A stretch of DNA of 64,000 nt from an uncultured Coriobacteriaceae bacterium (GCA_902790135.1 CADAQM010000007.1:42262-106261); one strand, 5' to 3'. Positions 15,993 to 25,896 are shown, counted from the first letter of the stretch. Numbers and translations: made by a program. Notes: generated by a model from the letters alone, not told the origin.

Positions 15993-17246
15993 ATGTCCAA
16001 GAGAAGCTACCTGTTTACCTCCGAGTCGGTGACGGAGGGCCATCCCGACAAGATGTGCGACCAGATCTCCGATGCCATCCTCGACGCCATCCTGGCCAAG
16101 GAGACGCGTCTGGAGGCCGAGGGCTACGTCTCGCCCACGGGGGTTCCTGCCCGTGTCGACAACGTGCGCTGCGCCTGCGAGACCTTCGTGACCACCGGCA
16201 CCGTGATCGTGGCGGGCGAGATTCGCACGCAGGCCTACGTGGACGTGCAGAAGATCGTGCGCGACACGGTCCGCCGCATCGGCTACGACCGTGCCAAGTA
16301 CGGGTTCGACTGCGAAACCTGCGGCGTCATCAACATGATCCATGACCAGAGTCCCGACATCGCCCAGGGCGTGGACCAGAGCTACGACGCCCAGGCGGGG
16401 CGCACCGCAGACCCGCTCGACCTCATTGGCGCCGGCGACCAGGGCATGATGTTTGGCTATGCCTCCGACGAGACCGATGCCTTCATGCCGATGCCCGCCT
16501 ACCTGGCGCAGCGGATGGCGGAGCGCCTGGCGCGCGTGCGCAAGAGCGGCGTGCTCGGCTACCTGCGTCCCGACGGCAAGACCCAGGTGACGGTGCGCTA
16601 CGAGGACGACGAGCCCGTCGAGGTCACGGCGGTGGTCGTGTCCACCCAACATGCGCCCGAGGTCGAGGTCTCGCAGATCCGTCAGGACATGATCGAGAGG
16701 GTCATCGCGCCGGTGCTCAATGACGTGGGCATCGAGTGGGGCGACGCCGAGGTCTTCGTCAACCCCACGGGACGCTTCGTGGTGGGCGGCCCGATGGGCG
16801 ATACGGGCCTCACGGGCCGCAAGATCGTGGTCGACACCTACGGCGGCATGGGTCGCCACGGCGGTGGCGCCTTCTCCGGCAAGGACTGCACCAAGGTCGA
16901 CCGCTCCGCCGCCTACGCGGCGCGCTGGGTGGCAAAGAACGTGGTTGCGGCGGGCCTGGCAAAGCGTTGTGAGGTGCAGCTTGCCTACGCCATCGGCGTC
17001 AGCAGGCCGCTCTCGGTGATGGTGGACACCTTCGGCACGGGCACGGTGGACGAGGCGCTCATCACGCGCGCGGTCCAGAAGGTCTTCGACCTCAGGCCCG
17101 GAGCCATCATCCGCGACCTGCGCCTTCGCCGGCCGATCTTCGAGAAGACGGCAGCCTACGGTCACTTCGGGCGCAACGACCCCGACTTCACCTGGGAGCA
17201 GACCAACCGCACCGAGGAGCTGCTCGAGGCCGTGCGTCAGGCCTAA
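15993..17246 (+). CDS. metK: S-adenosylmethionine synthetase
   Basis: Makes SAM from methionine and ATP. The 417-residue protein has the family motifs [33 protein letters not shown], and the loop [23 protein letters not shown] with its ATP and phosphate ligands. Length is slightly above the usual 380-400. The ATG at 15993 is chosen because GGAGAAGGAGGG precedes it; an in-frame ATG further upstream would lie inside the riboswitch terminator. Expression should fall when SAM is high, through the S-box leader. Confidence 0.97.
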   Translation: MSKRSYLFTSESVTEGHPDKMCDQISDAILDAILAKETRLEAEGYVSPTGVPARVDNVRCACETFVTTGTVIVAGEIRTQAYVDVQKIVRDTVRRIGYDRAKYGFDCETCGVINMIHDQSPDIAQGVDQSYDAQAGRTADPLDLIGAGDQGMMFGYASDETDAFMPMPAYLAQRMAERLARVRKSGVLGYLRPDGKTQVTVRYEDDEPVEVTAVVVSTQHAPEVEVSQIRQDMIERVIAPVLNDVGIEWGDAEVFVNPTGRFVVGGPMGDTGLTGRKIVVDTYGGMGRHGGGAFSGKDCTKVDRSAAYAARWVAKNVVAAGLAKRCEVQLAYAIGVSRPLSVMVDTFGTGTVDEALITRAVQKVFDLRPGAIIRDLRLRRPIFEKTAAYGHFGRNDPDFTWEQTNRTEELLEAVRQA

Positions 17247-17250
17247 GGTA

Positions 17251-17358
17251 GAGACGCGAGGCGCGGCCTCGCCATACAGAGTCTCTCGTGGGGTACCCAC
17301 GAAGGCGACATCGCATCCCAGCTTGTGCCTGACCACGGTTACAATGGTCAGGCACAAG
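17251..17358. promoter_or_regulatory. Three successive inverted repeats between metK and the helicase
   Basis: First, GCGAGGC-gcg-GCCTCGC (17256-17272) lies inside GAGAC...GTCTC. Second, TCGTGGG-gta-CCCACGA spans 17286-17302. Third, a perfect 14-base inverted repeat CTTGTGCCTGACCA / TGGTCAGGCACAAG spans 17322-17358 with a 9-base centre that contains GGTTACAAT, a -10-like box. The first may end metK transcription. The third overlaps the likely helicase promoter and is a strong operator candidate. Confidence 0.65.
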
Positions 17359-17376
17359 TCAAAACAAAGGACGCAC

Positions 17377-19974
17377 ATGACTGACACCCCCGCCCTCCAA
17401 GAGGCCCTCTCCGACCCGTTTGCCTACGCCTCGCTCGCCCTGATGGCTCCCTATGCCAACGATGACGACTTCCCGCTGCCCGCAGACGAGGCGCTCGACC
17501 GCTACATGCAGTGGTGCGAGGCGCGCGGGCTCACGCTCTGGGACCACCAGGAGGAGGCGCTCATGGGTCTTGCCATGGGCAGCCACGTGGTGCTGGGCAC
17601 ACCGACCGGCTCGGGCAAGAGCATGGTGTCGCTCGGCATGTGCTTCATGGCGCTGTGCGCAGGCGAGCGCGCCTACTACACCGCCCCCATCAAGGCGCTG
17701 GTGAGCGAGAAGTTCTTCGAGCTCGTGGACGTGCTGGGGCGCGAGAACGTGGGCATGATCACGGGCGACGTGGTCATCAACGGTGATGCGCCGATCATCT
17801 GCTGCACCGCGGAGATCCTCGCTGGCGACGCGCTGCGCTGGGGCGACGAGGCGGGCATTGCGCGTGTTGCCGCCGACGAGTTCCACTACTTTGCCGATCC
17901 CGATCGCGGTTGGGCCTGGCAGGTGCCCCTGCTCACGCTGCCAAACACGCAGTTTTTGCTGATGAGCGCCACGCTGGGCAACATGGATGCGATCTGCGAC
18001 CTGCTCGAGCGACAGACCGAGCTCGACGTGGAGCGCGTGCTCGACGCGCCGCGTCCGGTGCCGCTCTCCTACGAGTACGTGGAGACCCCGCTCGAGGCAA
18101 CTGTGGAGCTGGCCGTCCGCGAGGGCAAGGCGCCCATCTACGCGGTGCACTTCTCGCAGGACGCCGCACTCAAGAGTGCCCAGTCGCTGGTGAGCTACGG
18201 CATCAGCACGCGCGAGCAGCGCGACGCGATCAAGGACGCGGTCAAGGGCACGCGCTTCACCACGCAGTTTGGCAAGACGCTGCAGCGGCTCCTGCTCGCG
18301 GGCGTGGGCGTGCACCATGCCGGCATGCTGCCGCGCTACCGCCTGCTGGTGGAGAAGCTTGCGCAGCAGGGGCTGCTTCCGGTCATCTGCGGCACCAACA
18401 CCCTGGGCGTGGGCATCAACGTACCCATCCACACCGTGCTGCTCACGGCGCTCGCAAAGTTCGACGGCACGCGCAGCCGCAGGCTCAACGCGCGCGAGTT
18501 CCATCAGATCGCCGGGCGTGCCGGTCGCGCTGGCTACGACAGCGAGGGCATGGTCATCGCTCAGGCGACCGAGTACGACATCGAGAAGGCGCGGGCCCTC
18601 GCCAAGGCCGGGGGAGACCCCAAGAAGGCGCGCAAGATCCGCACCAAGCAGCCTCCCGCAGGCTTTGTGGGTTGGAATCGCCAGACCTTCGACCGTCTGA
18701 TCGAGGCAGAGCCCGAGGCGCTGCGTCCGCGCATGCGCGTCACCAACTCGCTGGTCCTCGCCGAGGTGGTGCAGGGCGGGGATGCGCGGGCGCGGGTGAG
18801 CCAGCTCGTCGACGACTCCCTGCAGACCGACGAGCAGAAGCTTCGCCTGCACGAGCGTGCCGACGAGCTCTTCGACACGCTCATGGGTGCTGGTGTGGTG
18901 GTGTGCGAGACCGACGAGGAGGGCAACGACTCCTACTACACGACGGTCGACGTGCCCGAGGACTTCGCCCTCGACCAGCCGCTCTCTCCCTTCCTGCTGG
19001 CCGCGCTGGAGCTTCTGGACCCCGAGAGCCCCGACTATGCGCTCGACCTTATCAGCATGGTGGAGGCAACGCTCGAGAACCCGCGCCAGATCCTGGTGGC
19101 GCAGGAGCGCCGCGCGCGCGACGAGGCGATGGCGCAGATGAAGGCCGACGGCGTAGAGTACGACGAGCGCATCGAGCGCATCGCCGAGGTGAGCTATCCC
19201 AAGCCGCTCGAGGAGCTGCTCGAGGGGGCCTTCGCGCAGTACTGCGCCGAGGTTCCCTGGGCTGCAGACTACGAGCTCCGGCCCAAGAGCGTCCTGCGCG
19301 AGATGGTGGAGACAGCGTCGGACTTCAAGGGCTACATCCAGCGCTGCGGCATCGCACGCGCGGAGGGCATCCTGCTGCGCTACCTGTCCGAGGCCTATCG
19401 CTCGCTCGACCGCACGGTGCCCCTCGACAAGCGCGACGAGCGCTTGGACGACATCGTGCATTGGCTCGGGCTCGTGGTGCGTACGGTGGACTCCAGCCTG
19501 GTGGACGAGTGGTCGGGCGTGGGCGAGGACACCGGCGCCGGCGCAGAGCTCGCGGCGCCAGGCAGCGAGGACGAGGTCGTCATCGACAGGCGCGCCCTGA
19601 CGCTGCTGGTCAGAAACGCGCTCTGGCGACGCGTGCGCCTGGCGGCCGAGGAGCGCACCGATGAGCTGGGCGAGCTCGACGCGGAGTGGGGCTGGCGTGC
19701 CGCCCGCTGGCGTGGGGCCCTCGACGCGTACTTTGCCGAGCACGACGAGGTGCTGCTCGATGCCGACGCTCACTCCTGGGACTACCTGGTCATCGCTGAC
19801 GTCGACGAGCGCAGCGCGCATGTATGGCATGTGCGGCAGACCTTCCACGACCCCGAAGGCGACCGCGACTTTGGCATCGCGGCGGACGTGGACCTGGACG
19901 AGACGCAGGAGCTTGGCGAGGTCGTCTTCCGCGACTACCGCGTGGGCTTTGCCGAGGACCTGCTCGACCTGTAG
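17377..19974 (+). CDS. Ski2-like DEAD/DEAH-box helicase with DUF3516 C terminus
   Basis: An 865-residue superfamily 2 helicase. Walker A reads GTPTGSGKSM near 74-83, motif II reads ADEFHYFAD (DEFH) near 166, motif III is MSATLGN near 196, and motif VI reads HQIAGRAGRAGY near 376. The remaining 450 residues match the DUF3516 region that follows this helicase core in actinobacterial proteins. Ski2-like enzymes unwind RNA or structured DNA; the substrate here is not known. The ATG at 17377 lies 18 codons inside a longer open frame, whose upstream part sits within a perfect inverted repeat and is unlikely to be coding. Confidence 0.85.
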   Translation: MTDTPALQEALSDPFAYASLALMAPYANDDDFPLPADEALDRYMQWCEARGLTLWDHQEEALMGLAMGSHVVLGTPTGSGKSMVSLGMCFMALCAGERAYYTAPIKALVSEKFFELVDVLGRENVGMITGDVVINGDAPIICCTAEILAGDALRWGDEAGIARVAADEFHYFADPDRGWAWQVPLLTLPNTQFLLMSATLGNMDAICDLLERQTELDVERVLDAPRPVPLSYEYVETPLEATVELAVREGKAPIYAVHFSQDAALKSAQSLVSYGISTREQRDAIKDAVKGTRFTTQFGKTLQRLLLAGVGVHHAGMLPRYRLLVEKLAQQGLLPVICGTNTLGVGINVPIHTVLLTALAKFDGTRSRRLNAREFHQIAGRAGRAGYDSEGMVIAQATEYDIEKARALAKAGGDPKKARKIRTKQPPAGFVGWNRQTFDRLIEAEPEALRPRMRVTNSLVLAEVVQGGDARARVSQLVDDSLQTDEQKLRLHERADELFDTLMGAGVVVCETDEEGNDSYYTTVDVPEDFALDQPLSPFLLAALELLDPESPDYALDLISMVEATLENPRQILVAQERRARDEAMAQMKADGVEYDERIERIAEVSYPKPLEELLEGAFAQYCAEVPWAADYELRPKSVLREMVETASDFKGYIQRCGIARAEGILLRYLSEAYRSLDRTVPLDKRDERLDDIVHWLGLVVRTVDSSLVDEWSGVGEDTGAGAELAAPGSEDEVVIDRRALTLLVRNALWRRVRLAAEERTDELGELDAEWGWRAARWRGALDAYFAEHDEVLLDADAHSWDYLVIADVDERSAHVWHVRQTFHDPEGDRDFGIAADVDLDETQELGEVVFRDYRVGFAEDLLDL

Positions 19975-20040
19975 GGCACCCGTGCCCTCGCGCTGACGCG
20001 TGCCGATGCCTTGAGGCCTGACAGGCGTTTGATGGCGATT

Positions 20041-20067
20041 CCGAATGTCGCATTCTGCTACATTCGG
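20041..20067. promoter_or_regulatory. Perfect inverted repeat ahead of the membrane protein gene
   Basis: CCGAATGT and ACATTCGG form a perfect 8-base repeat with an 11-base centre, 41 bases before the next ATG. The right arm overlaps TACATT, a possible -10 box. It is a candidate operator. Confidence 0.5.
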
Positions 20068-20108
20068 GGGGTGGACTGACGCATGGGTAAGGATGCGAAG
20101 GGGTCGGC

Positions 20109-20936
20109 ATGAGCGAAGACAAGAACACGTTTTCCAACGACAATCCCGTCGGTGGCGAGATGGGCCAGTCCCCGCTGGTCAACGCCGACATCGCGCAGGA
20201 CTTCGCCAAGGCGACCGGATGGCTGGTCAACCGTATCCGCACCGACCGCTCGTCGTTCGTAGAGACCTTCATCAAGAAGCCGCTGCGCTCCTTCTACGAG
20301 AGCTACCAGAACGACCCATGGCTTCGCGCCGCCACATCCACCAAGATGAGCGCCGTCATCAACCTCTTCTTCGTCTTCTACCAGGCCTACAACGCGTATC
20401 GCCGCCAGTCTCTGTGGTTTGCCTCGCTGTCGGTCTACTATGCATGGCTGACCTTCATGCGCGTCAACATCGCCACCTACATGCAGACGCTCGCGGCAGA
20501 CGGGCGCGAGGAGCTCAGGCGCTACCGCCGTACTGGCTACTGGCTGCTGTTCCTGAACACGGTCATCTTGGTCTTGGGTATCGTCTCCAACCGCTTTGGG
20601 TATCGTCCCAGCTACGCCACGCACATGCTGGTCGTCGTGGCTCTCTTCGCCGTGTATAACGTGACGGCGGCCATCATCAACCTGCACAAGTGGCGCAAGC
20701 TCGAGGACCCGCTGATCAGTGCGAGCAAGGCGCTCTCGCTGTCGTGCGCGCTGATCTCGGTGTACTCGTTGCAGTCTGCCGCCATCGGCCGCTTTGCCGC
20801 CATGAGCGACGCCCGCATCCTCAACTTCTTGACCTATGCCACGCCGATCGTCATCTTCCTCGTCATCGGCTCGATCTCGCTGTTCATCATCCTGCGCGTC
20901 AACTGGGTGCTCAAGGCCATCGGCAGCGACGACTGA
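20109..20936 (+). CDS. Uncharacterised integral membrane protein
   Basis: A 275-residue protein I do not recognise. A polar N-terminal region of about 75 residues (IAQDFAKATGWLVNRI, then KPLRSFYESYQNDPWLRA) is followed by five or six hydrophobic segments from about residue 78 to 268, with positively charged loops (YRRTGYW, NLHKWRKLED). No catalytic motif stands out. It sits alone between the helicase and the amidohydrolase, behind a perfect inverted repeat. GAAGGGG precedes the ATG. Confidence 0.7.
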   Translation: MSEDKNTFSNDNPVGGEMGQSPLVNADIAQDFAKATGWLVNRIRTDRSSFVETFIKKPLRSFYESYQNDPWLRAATSTKMSAVINLFFVFYQAYNAYRRQSLWFASLSVYYAWLTFMRVNIATYMQTLAADGREELRRYRRTGYWLLFLNTVILVLGIVSNRFGYRPSYATHMLVVVALFAVYNVTAAIINLHKWRKLEDPLISASKALSLSCALISVYSLQSAAIGRFAAMSDARILNFLTYATPIVIFLVIGSISLFIILRVNWVLKAIGSDD

Positions 20937-21096
20937 TCGTGCGGGCGCCCATCGCCGCCGCAGCTCACGCAAGGTATCGCACGGACTGGCACGCCTGGGG
21001 CAGCCCGTCCTGTCACGTGTGTGTTTCCCCTTGCCCTAAGAGGGGCCTCCTCGGCTACCATTGGGCGTCATGAATCCATTGAAAGGCGGAGACACC

Positions 21097-21894
21097 ATGC
21101 CTGTCGTCGACGTACACGTCCACATCTACCCTGACAAGATCTCCGAGAAGGCCACGCAGAGCGTCGGGCGCTTCTACAGCATCGAGATGGACGCGCAGGA
21201 CGGGTCGGTCTCCAAGCTCGAGGAGTCCATAGCGGGCTCCGACATCACCCACTGCGTGGTGTGCTCCGTTGCGGTCAAGCCCCAGACGGTGGGCCCCATC
21301 AACGACTTCATCGCCCGCGAGGTGGAGGGGCACGACAACTTCATGGGCTTCATGGCCATGCACCAGGACTTCGACGACCCTGCGGCCGAGATCGAGCGCG
21401 CCATGGGACTGGGGCTCTGTGGCATCAAGCTGCATCCCGACACGCAGGCGGTCGACATGGACGACCCGCGCCTGATGCGGGTCTACGACATCGCCCAGGC
21501 CTACCACCTGCCGCTGACCATCCACTGTGGCGACTACCGCTACGACTACTCGCATCCCCGCAGGCTCAAGCGGATCCTGCATGAGTTTCCTGACCTGGTG
21601 GTCAATGCCGCGCACTTCGGCGGTTGGTCCATCCAGGACCTGGCGCTGGAGTTTCTCGAGGACGAGAACTGCTTCATGGACATGTCGAGCTCGATGTTCT
21701 CGCTCGGCCCGCGCCGCACGCGCGAGCTGGTCTATGCCTACGGCACCGATCGCATGCTCTTTGGCTCGGACTTTCCCATGTGGGAGCCCGTTGCGGAATA
21801 CGAGCAGTTCTCGTCGCTGGGCTTTACCGACGCCGAGCTCGAGGACATGTGCTGGCACAACGCCGAGCGCTTCTTGGGCAGGACAATCCGATAG
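21097..21894 (+). CDS. Metal-dependent amidohydrolase (amidohydrolase_2 family)
   Basis: A 265-residue TIM-barrel hydrolase or decarboxylase of the amidohydrolase superfamily. The N-terminal metal site D5-V-H7-V-H9 is present, with GLCGIKLHPD, the barrel histidines in LPLTIHCGDY and VVNAAHFGGW, and the C-terminal LFGSDFPMW carrying the conserved Asp. The substrate is unknown; relatives include TatD-like and ACMSD-like enzymes. The ATG at 21097 follows AAAGGCGGAG; an upstream ATG 27 bases earlier lacks a ribosome site. Confidence 0.8.
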   Translation: MPVVDVHVHIYPDKISEKATQSVGRFYSIEMDAQDGSVSKLEESIAGSDITHCVVCSVAVKPQTVGPINDFIAREVEGHDNFMGFMAMHQDFDDPAAEIERAMGLGLCGIKLHPDTQAVDMDDPRLMRVYDIAQAYHLPLTIHCGDYRYDYSHPRRLKRILHEFPDLVVNAAHFGGWSIQDLALEFLEDENCFMDMSSSMFSLGPRRTRELVYAYGTDRMLFGSDFPMWEPVAEYEQFSSLGFTDAELEDMCWHNAERFLGRTIR

Positions 21895-21953
21895 CCTGAG
21901 ATCCGACTTGTGGGTAGAATGACCTCTACGGCCAAGGCGCGAAAGGAGGTCAT

Positions 21954-24257
21954 GTGAGCTACGCGCACGTCGTGGTGGACATACATACCCGCGCCCTGGA
22001 GAGGGGCTACGACTACCTGATTCCCGACGAGCTTGCCGGCGAGGTGCTCGTAGGCTCTACCGTGCTGGTTGACTTCTCGCACAGGCCGTTGGTGGGCTAC
22101 GTGGTTGCCGTGACCGACCGCCCTGGCAGGGGAGTGCCCGCGGACAAGGTCAATCCCGTGAGGCAGGTGCTCGCGAGCCCTGCCTTCGACCAGGGGGCGG
22201 CACGCGTGGCGGCATGGATGGCGCGCGAGTACGCATGCCCTCCGTGCGATGCCCTGAGGCCCTTCTTGGCGCCCGGCCAGCAGGTGCGCGTGCACCGCGA
22301 GAGCGATGACGCCCCATGGCGGCTGGTGTGCGAGCGCTCTGGCCCCGTGGACGTCCGTTGGGTGAGCCTCTGCGAGACCGACGAGCCCTACGTCCCGCGC
22401 AAGAACGCAAGCAGGCAGCGTGCGGTGCTCGAGGCCTTGGCGGCAGGTCCCGTGCGCATGGCGGAGCTCTCGGCGACCATCTCCGGCGCCGCTCAAGCCG
22501 TGGGGACCCTCGAGAAGCATGGGGCTGTCAAGGTCGAGTCGCGCCGCCGCATCCGCGGGGGAGACGAGACCACGCTCTCGTCGGCGGTCGCCCCGCGCCC
22601 CGCGCAGCTGACGGCAGGGCAGCAGGCCGCGCTGGCCGCCATCGACGAGGCACGGGTAGCGGCTGCAGGAGACGTCGTGCTCGTGGACGGCGTGACGGGC
22701 TCGGGCAAGACCGAGGTCTATCTGGCGGCCATCGAGCACGCTCGGGCCGAGGGCAAGGGGGCGCTCGTCCTGGTGCCCGAGATCTCCCTTACGGCTCAGA
22801 CGGTGGGCCGCTTCCGCTCGCGCTTTGGCGACGACGTTGCCGTGCTGCACTCCCGCCTCTCGGCAGGCGAGCGCTACGACCAGTGGGACCTCGTGCGCCA
22901 GGGGCACGCCCATGTGGTGGTAGGCGCCCGTTCGGCGCTCTTTGCCCCGCTATCCGAGGTGGGGCTCATCATCATCGACGAGGAGCACGAGGGCAGCTAC
23001 AAGCAGGGGTCCACCCCGCGTTACCATGCACGCGAGCTCGCGGCGCAGCTGGCGCGCGAGCGTGGTTGCGCCTTGGTGCTCGGCTCTGCCACGCCCTCCA
23101 TCGAGAGCCTCGCGCGCTGCCAGGAGGGCAGCTGGGCAGGGGTGCGCTGGACGCGCGTGAGCATGCCCGAGCGTCCCGGCTCGTCGGTGATGCCCAAGGT
23201 TCGCATCGTGGACATGACTCAGCAGTTTGCGGTGGGAAATCGCAGCATCTTCTCGCGGGAGCTGAAGGATGCCCTCGAGGGCGTGCTGGAGCGGCGCGAG
23301 AAGGCCGTGCTCCTGCTCAACCGCCGCGGTTTTGCGACCTTCCTCATGTGTCGCGAGTGTGGCTGCGTGCCGGAGTGCCCGCACTGTTCCACCTCGCTCA
23401 CCTATCACGAGCGTACTCACGAGCTTGCTTGCCACACCTGCGGACGCACCTGGCCTTCGCTGTCCTTTCCCGACCCGGCGGCGCGCTGCCCCAACTGCGG
23501 GAGTCGCTACATGGGCGCCTTCGGCGTGGGTACGCAGCGCGTGGAGGACGAGCTGGCCATGCTGGTGGGCGACCGTGGCGAGGTCATTCGGATGGATGCC
23601 GACACCACCTCGGGCAAGGGTGGCCACCAGCGCCTTCTCGAGCGCTTTGACGCAGCCGAGTGCGCGATCCTCGTGGGCACGCAGATGATCGCCAAGGGTC
23701 TCGACTTTCCCGAGGTCACGCTCGTGGGCGTGATCAACGCCGACACCACGCTCAAGCTTCCGGACTTTAGGGCGGGGGAGTACACCTACGACCTGTTGGA
23801 GCAGGTCGCGGGCAGGGCCGGGCGAGGCGAGCGCGCGGGAGAGGTGATCGTGCAGACCTACTGGGCGAGCCATCCGGCCATCCAGGCGGTGGCGCGCCAC
23901 GACCGCGCGGCCTTCCTCCAAGCCGAGCTCGAGGACCGACGCGACGCGGGCTACCCGCCCTACGTGCGGCTGGCCAACGTGATCGCCTCGGGACGTGATG
24001 CGCGTACGGTGGCCATGGCGCTCGACGACCTGGCGGCGGCGCTGCGCAAGCGCCTGCAGAACGAGCGCGGGTGGGACGTGCTCGGCCCCAGTGACTGCAT
24101 CAAGGCCCGCGTCAAGGACCGTGTGCGGCGCCATCTGATGGTCAAGGCGCCACCCGAAGCCGCCGTGGGCGAGCTTCTCGATGCCGAGGTGCGCGCCATG
24201 GGCTCCCGACCGGGCGTCTCGATAGTCATAGACGTGGACTGTCGCGACCTCATGTGA
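21954..24257 (+). CDS. priA: Primosomal protein N' (replication restart helicase PriA)
   Basis: A 767-residue PriA that reloads the replisome at stalled forks. The N-terminal 3'BD domain is followed by a helicase core with Walker A GVTGSGKTEVY near 247 and DEEH in IIDEEHEGSYK near 341. A zinc-binding insert has paired Cys motifs (CRECGCVPECPHC, CHTC, CPNC, about 465-515). Motif VI is QVAGRAGRGERAG. The start is GTG, preceded by a perfect AAAGGAGGT; the overlapping ATG is in another frame. TGACCTC at 21920-21926 can pair with GAGGTCA across this ribosome site. It leads the priA-def-fmt-rsmB cluster. Confidence 0.95.
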   Translation: MSYAHVVVDIHTRALERGYDYLIPDELAGEVLVGSTVLVDFSHRPLVGYVVAVTDRPGRGVPADKVNPVRQVLASPAFDQGAARVAAWMAREYACPPCDALRPFLAPGQQVRVHRESDDAPWRLVCERSGPVDVRWVSLCETDEPYVPRKNASRQRAVLEALAAGPVRMAELSATISGAAQAVGTLEKHGAVKVESRRRIRGGDETTLSSAVAPRPAQLTAGQQAALAAIDEARVAAAGDVVLVDGVTGSGKTEVYLAAIEHARAEGKGALVLVPEISLTAQTVGRFRSRFGDDVAVLHSRLSAGERYDQWDLVRQGHAHVVVGARSALFAPLSEVGLIIIDEEHEGSYKQGSTPRYHARELAAQLARERGCALVLGSATPSIESLARCQEGSWAGVRWTRVSMPERPGSSVMPKVRIVDMTQQFAVGNRSIFSRELKDALEGVLERREKAVLLLNRRGFATFLMCRECGCVPECPHCSTSLTYHERTHELACHTCGRTWPSLSFPDPAARCPNCGSRYMGAFGVGTQRVEDELAMLVGDRGEVIRMDADTTSGKGGHQRLLERFDAAECAILVGTQMIAKGLDFPEVTLVGVINADTTLKLPDFRAGEYTYDLLEQVAGRAGRGERAGEVIVQTYWASHPAIQAVARHDRAAFLQAELEDRRDAGYPPYVRLANVIASGRDARTVAMALDDLAAALRKRLQNERGWDVLGPSDCIKARVKDRVRRHLMVKAPPEAAVGELLDAEVRAMGSRPGVSIVIDVDCRDLM

Positions 24258-24377
24258 GCTCGCCGTCGGCCCGCGCGGGGCCCTCATGCGCGTTGACATG
24301 GTTGTTTTGCAGCGTTTGGGCACGTAACGAAAAGGGTAGTAACATCTCTGATGGACTATTCGAGGCAAGGAGATCCC

Positions 24378-24923
24378 ATGAGCCTAGCATTTGACGATAT
24401 CGTCGTCGCCCCCGACGAGCGCCTCAAGACCGAGTGCGCGCCAATCGATGAGATCACCCCCGAGATCCGTGCGCTCGCGGAGCGCATGCTCGAGGACATG
24501 TACGCCACCGATGGCTGCGGCCTGGCCGCTCCCCAGGTGGGCGAGCTCGTCCAGATGGTGGTCATCGACGTCGACTACACCGACAAGAAGAAGAACCCCT
24601 ACGTGCTCATCAACCCCGAGGTCGTCGTTGCCGACGGCGAGGAGCGCGAGTTCCCGGAGGGCTGCCTGTCCTTCCCGGGCATCACGGTGCACGTGAGCCG
24701 CCCCTCCCACGTGGTGGTGCGTGCGCGCAACCTTGACGGTGACCTCATGCAGTACGAGGCCGAGAACAACCTCATGGCCGTCTGCCTGCAGCACGAGATC
24801 GACCACCTCCACGGCATCACGATGGTCGATCACCTGCGTCCGCTCAAGCGCGCCGCCAAGATGCACGAGTACAAGGAGGCGCTCGAGGCTGGTGCGCGCC
24901 CCGGTGACACGCACGTGGACTAG
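24378..24923 (+). CDS. def: Peptide deformylase
   Basis: Removes the N-formyl group from new proteins. The 181-residue protein has the three deformylase motifs: GLAAPQVG at 48-55, EGCLSFPG with metal ligand C96, and QHEIDHLHG with H139, E140 and H143. The ATG at 24378 follows AAGGAGATCCC; an earlier in-frame ATG lacks family support. It is followed by fmt, which adds the formyl group to Met-tRNA, so the functional pair is kept together. Confidence 0.96.
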   Translation: MSLAFDDIVVAPDERLKTECAPIDEITPEIRALAERMLEDMYATDGCGLAAPQVGELVQMVVIDVDYTDKKKNPYVLINPEVVVADGEEREFPEGCLSFPGITVHVSRPSHVVVRARNLDGDLMQYEAENNLMAVCLQHEIDHLHGITMVDHLRPLKRAAKMHEYKEALEAGARPGDTHVD

Positions 24924-24977
24924 GCACGTCTCCCGTCCCAATCGATGAGAACCCACCGCCAACAGGAGGGGATACCC

Positions 24978-25892
24978 ATGCGAATCGTCTTCATGGGCAC
25001 GCCTGATTTTGCCGTGCCATCCCTCAAGGCCCTCGCCTCTGCCCATGAGGTGAGCCTCGTGCTCACCCGTCCGGACGCCGTGCGCGGCAGGGGCCGCAAG
25101 CTGGTGCCCTCTCCAGTCAAGGCCATGGCCCTCGAGCTGGGCATTCCCGTGCTCGAGGCCACGCGCATCACCGACGAGGTCTTCGACGCGCTCGAGAAGG
25201 CATCCCCCGACCTGATCGCCGTGGCAGCCTACGGCTGCATCCTGCCCGACCGCGTGCTCAAGCTCGCGCCTCTGGGCTGCATCAACGTGCACGCCTCGCT
25301 TCTGCCCCGCGGCCGTGGCGCCGCACCCATCCAGCGCGCGGTGCTGGAAGGCGACGAGCGCGCGGGTGTCTCCATCATGGAGCTGGTCCATGAGATGGAT
25401 GCCGGTGCCTACTGCCGACAGGCCTCCATCGAGATCGGCGACAAGGACTGCGCCACGGTGATGGCAGAGCTCGCCGAGCTGGGTGCCGCCGAGCTTCTCG
25501 CCGCGCTGCCCGCCATCGCGGACGGCACTGCCGTCTGGCACGAGCAGGACGAGTCGCAGGTCACCTTTGCTCCCAAGGTTGAGAAGGCCGAGATGCTGCT
25601 TGATCCTGCAGACGACGCCCGCCGCAACGTCTGCCGCGTGCGCGCCTCCCTCGACGCGGCTCCCGCACGGCTGGTCGTGGCGGGCAAGGGCGTGCGCGCG
25701 CTGGCCGCCCACGTGTCGGATGCGCAGGTAGACGAGGGTGTCGTGGTGGCACGCAAGGGCCATGTGCTTCTGGGTTGTGCCACGGGAGCGCTCGAGCTCG
25801 ACCGCGTGAAGCCCGATGGCAAGCGCGAGATGGACGCCTCCGCTTGGGCCGCAGGCCTGCGCGGCGACGACCTGCGCTGGCAGAGGGCCTAG
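24978..25892 (+). CDS. fmt: Methionyl-tRNA formyltransferase
   Basis: Transfers formyl from 10-formyl-THF to Met-tRNA(fMet). The 304-residue protein begins MRIVFMGTPDFAVPSL, carries the catalytic-site region NVHASLLPRGRGAAPIQ (the usual Trp of PRWRGAAP is Gly here), and has the C-terminal OB-like domain with PADDARRNVCRVRA. The ATG at 24978 follows AGGAGGGGATACCC at normal spacing. It lies 54 bases after def and four bases before rsmB. Confidence 0.95.
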   Translation: MRIVFMGTPDFAVPSLKALASAHEVSLVLTRPDAVRGRGRKLVPSPVKAMALELGIPVLEATRITDEVFDALEKASPDLIAVAAYGCILPDRVLKLAPLGCINVHASLLPRGRGAAPIQRAVLEGDERAGVSIMELVHEMDAGAYCRQASIEIGDKDCATVMAELAELGAAELLAALPAIADGTAVWHEQDESQVTFAPKVEKAEMLLDPADDARRNVCRVRASLDAAPARLVVAGKGVRALAAHVSDAQVDEGVVVARKGHVLLGCATGALELDRVKPDGKREMDASAWAAGLRGDDLRWQRA

Positions 25893-25896
25893 TCAG

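Noticed and set aside
17359..19848. Very long open frame antisense to the helicase
   Set aside because: It mirrors the helicase codons; high GC in third positions removes stop codons on the opposite strand. It has no family motif and is His/Val/Arg-rich without pattern. The same holds for long antisense frames over recG and the recJ fusion.
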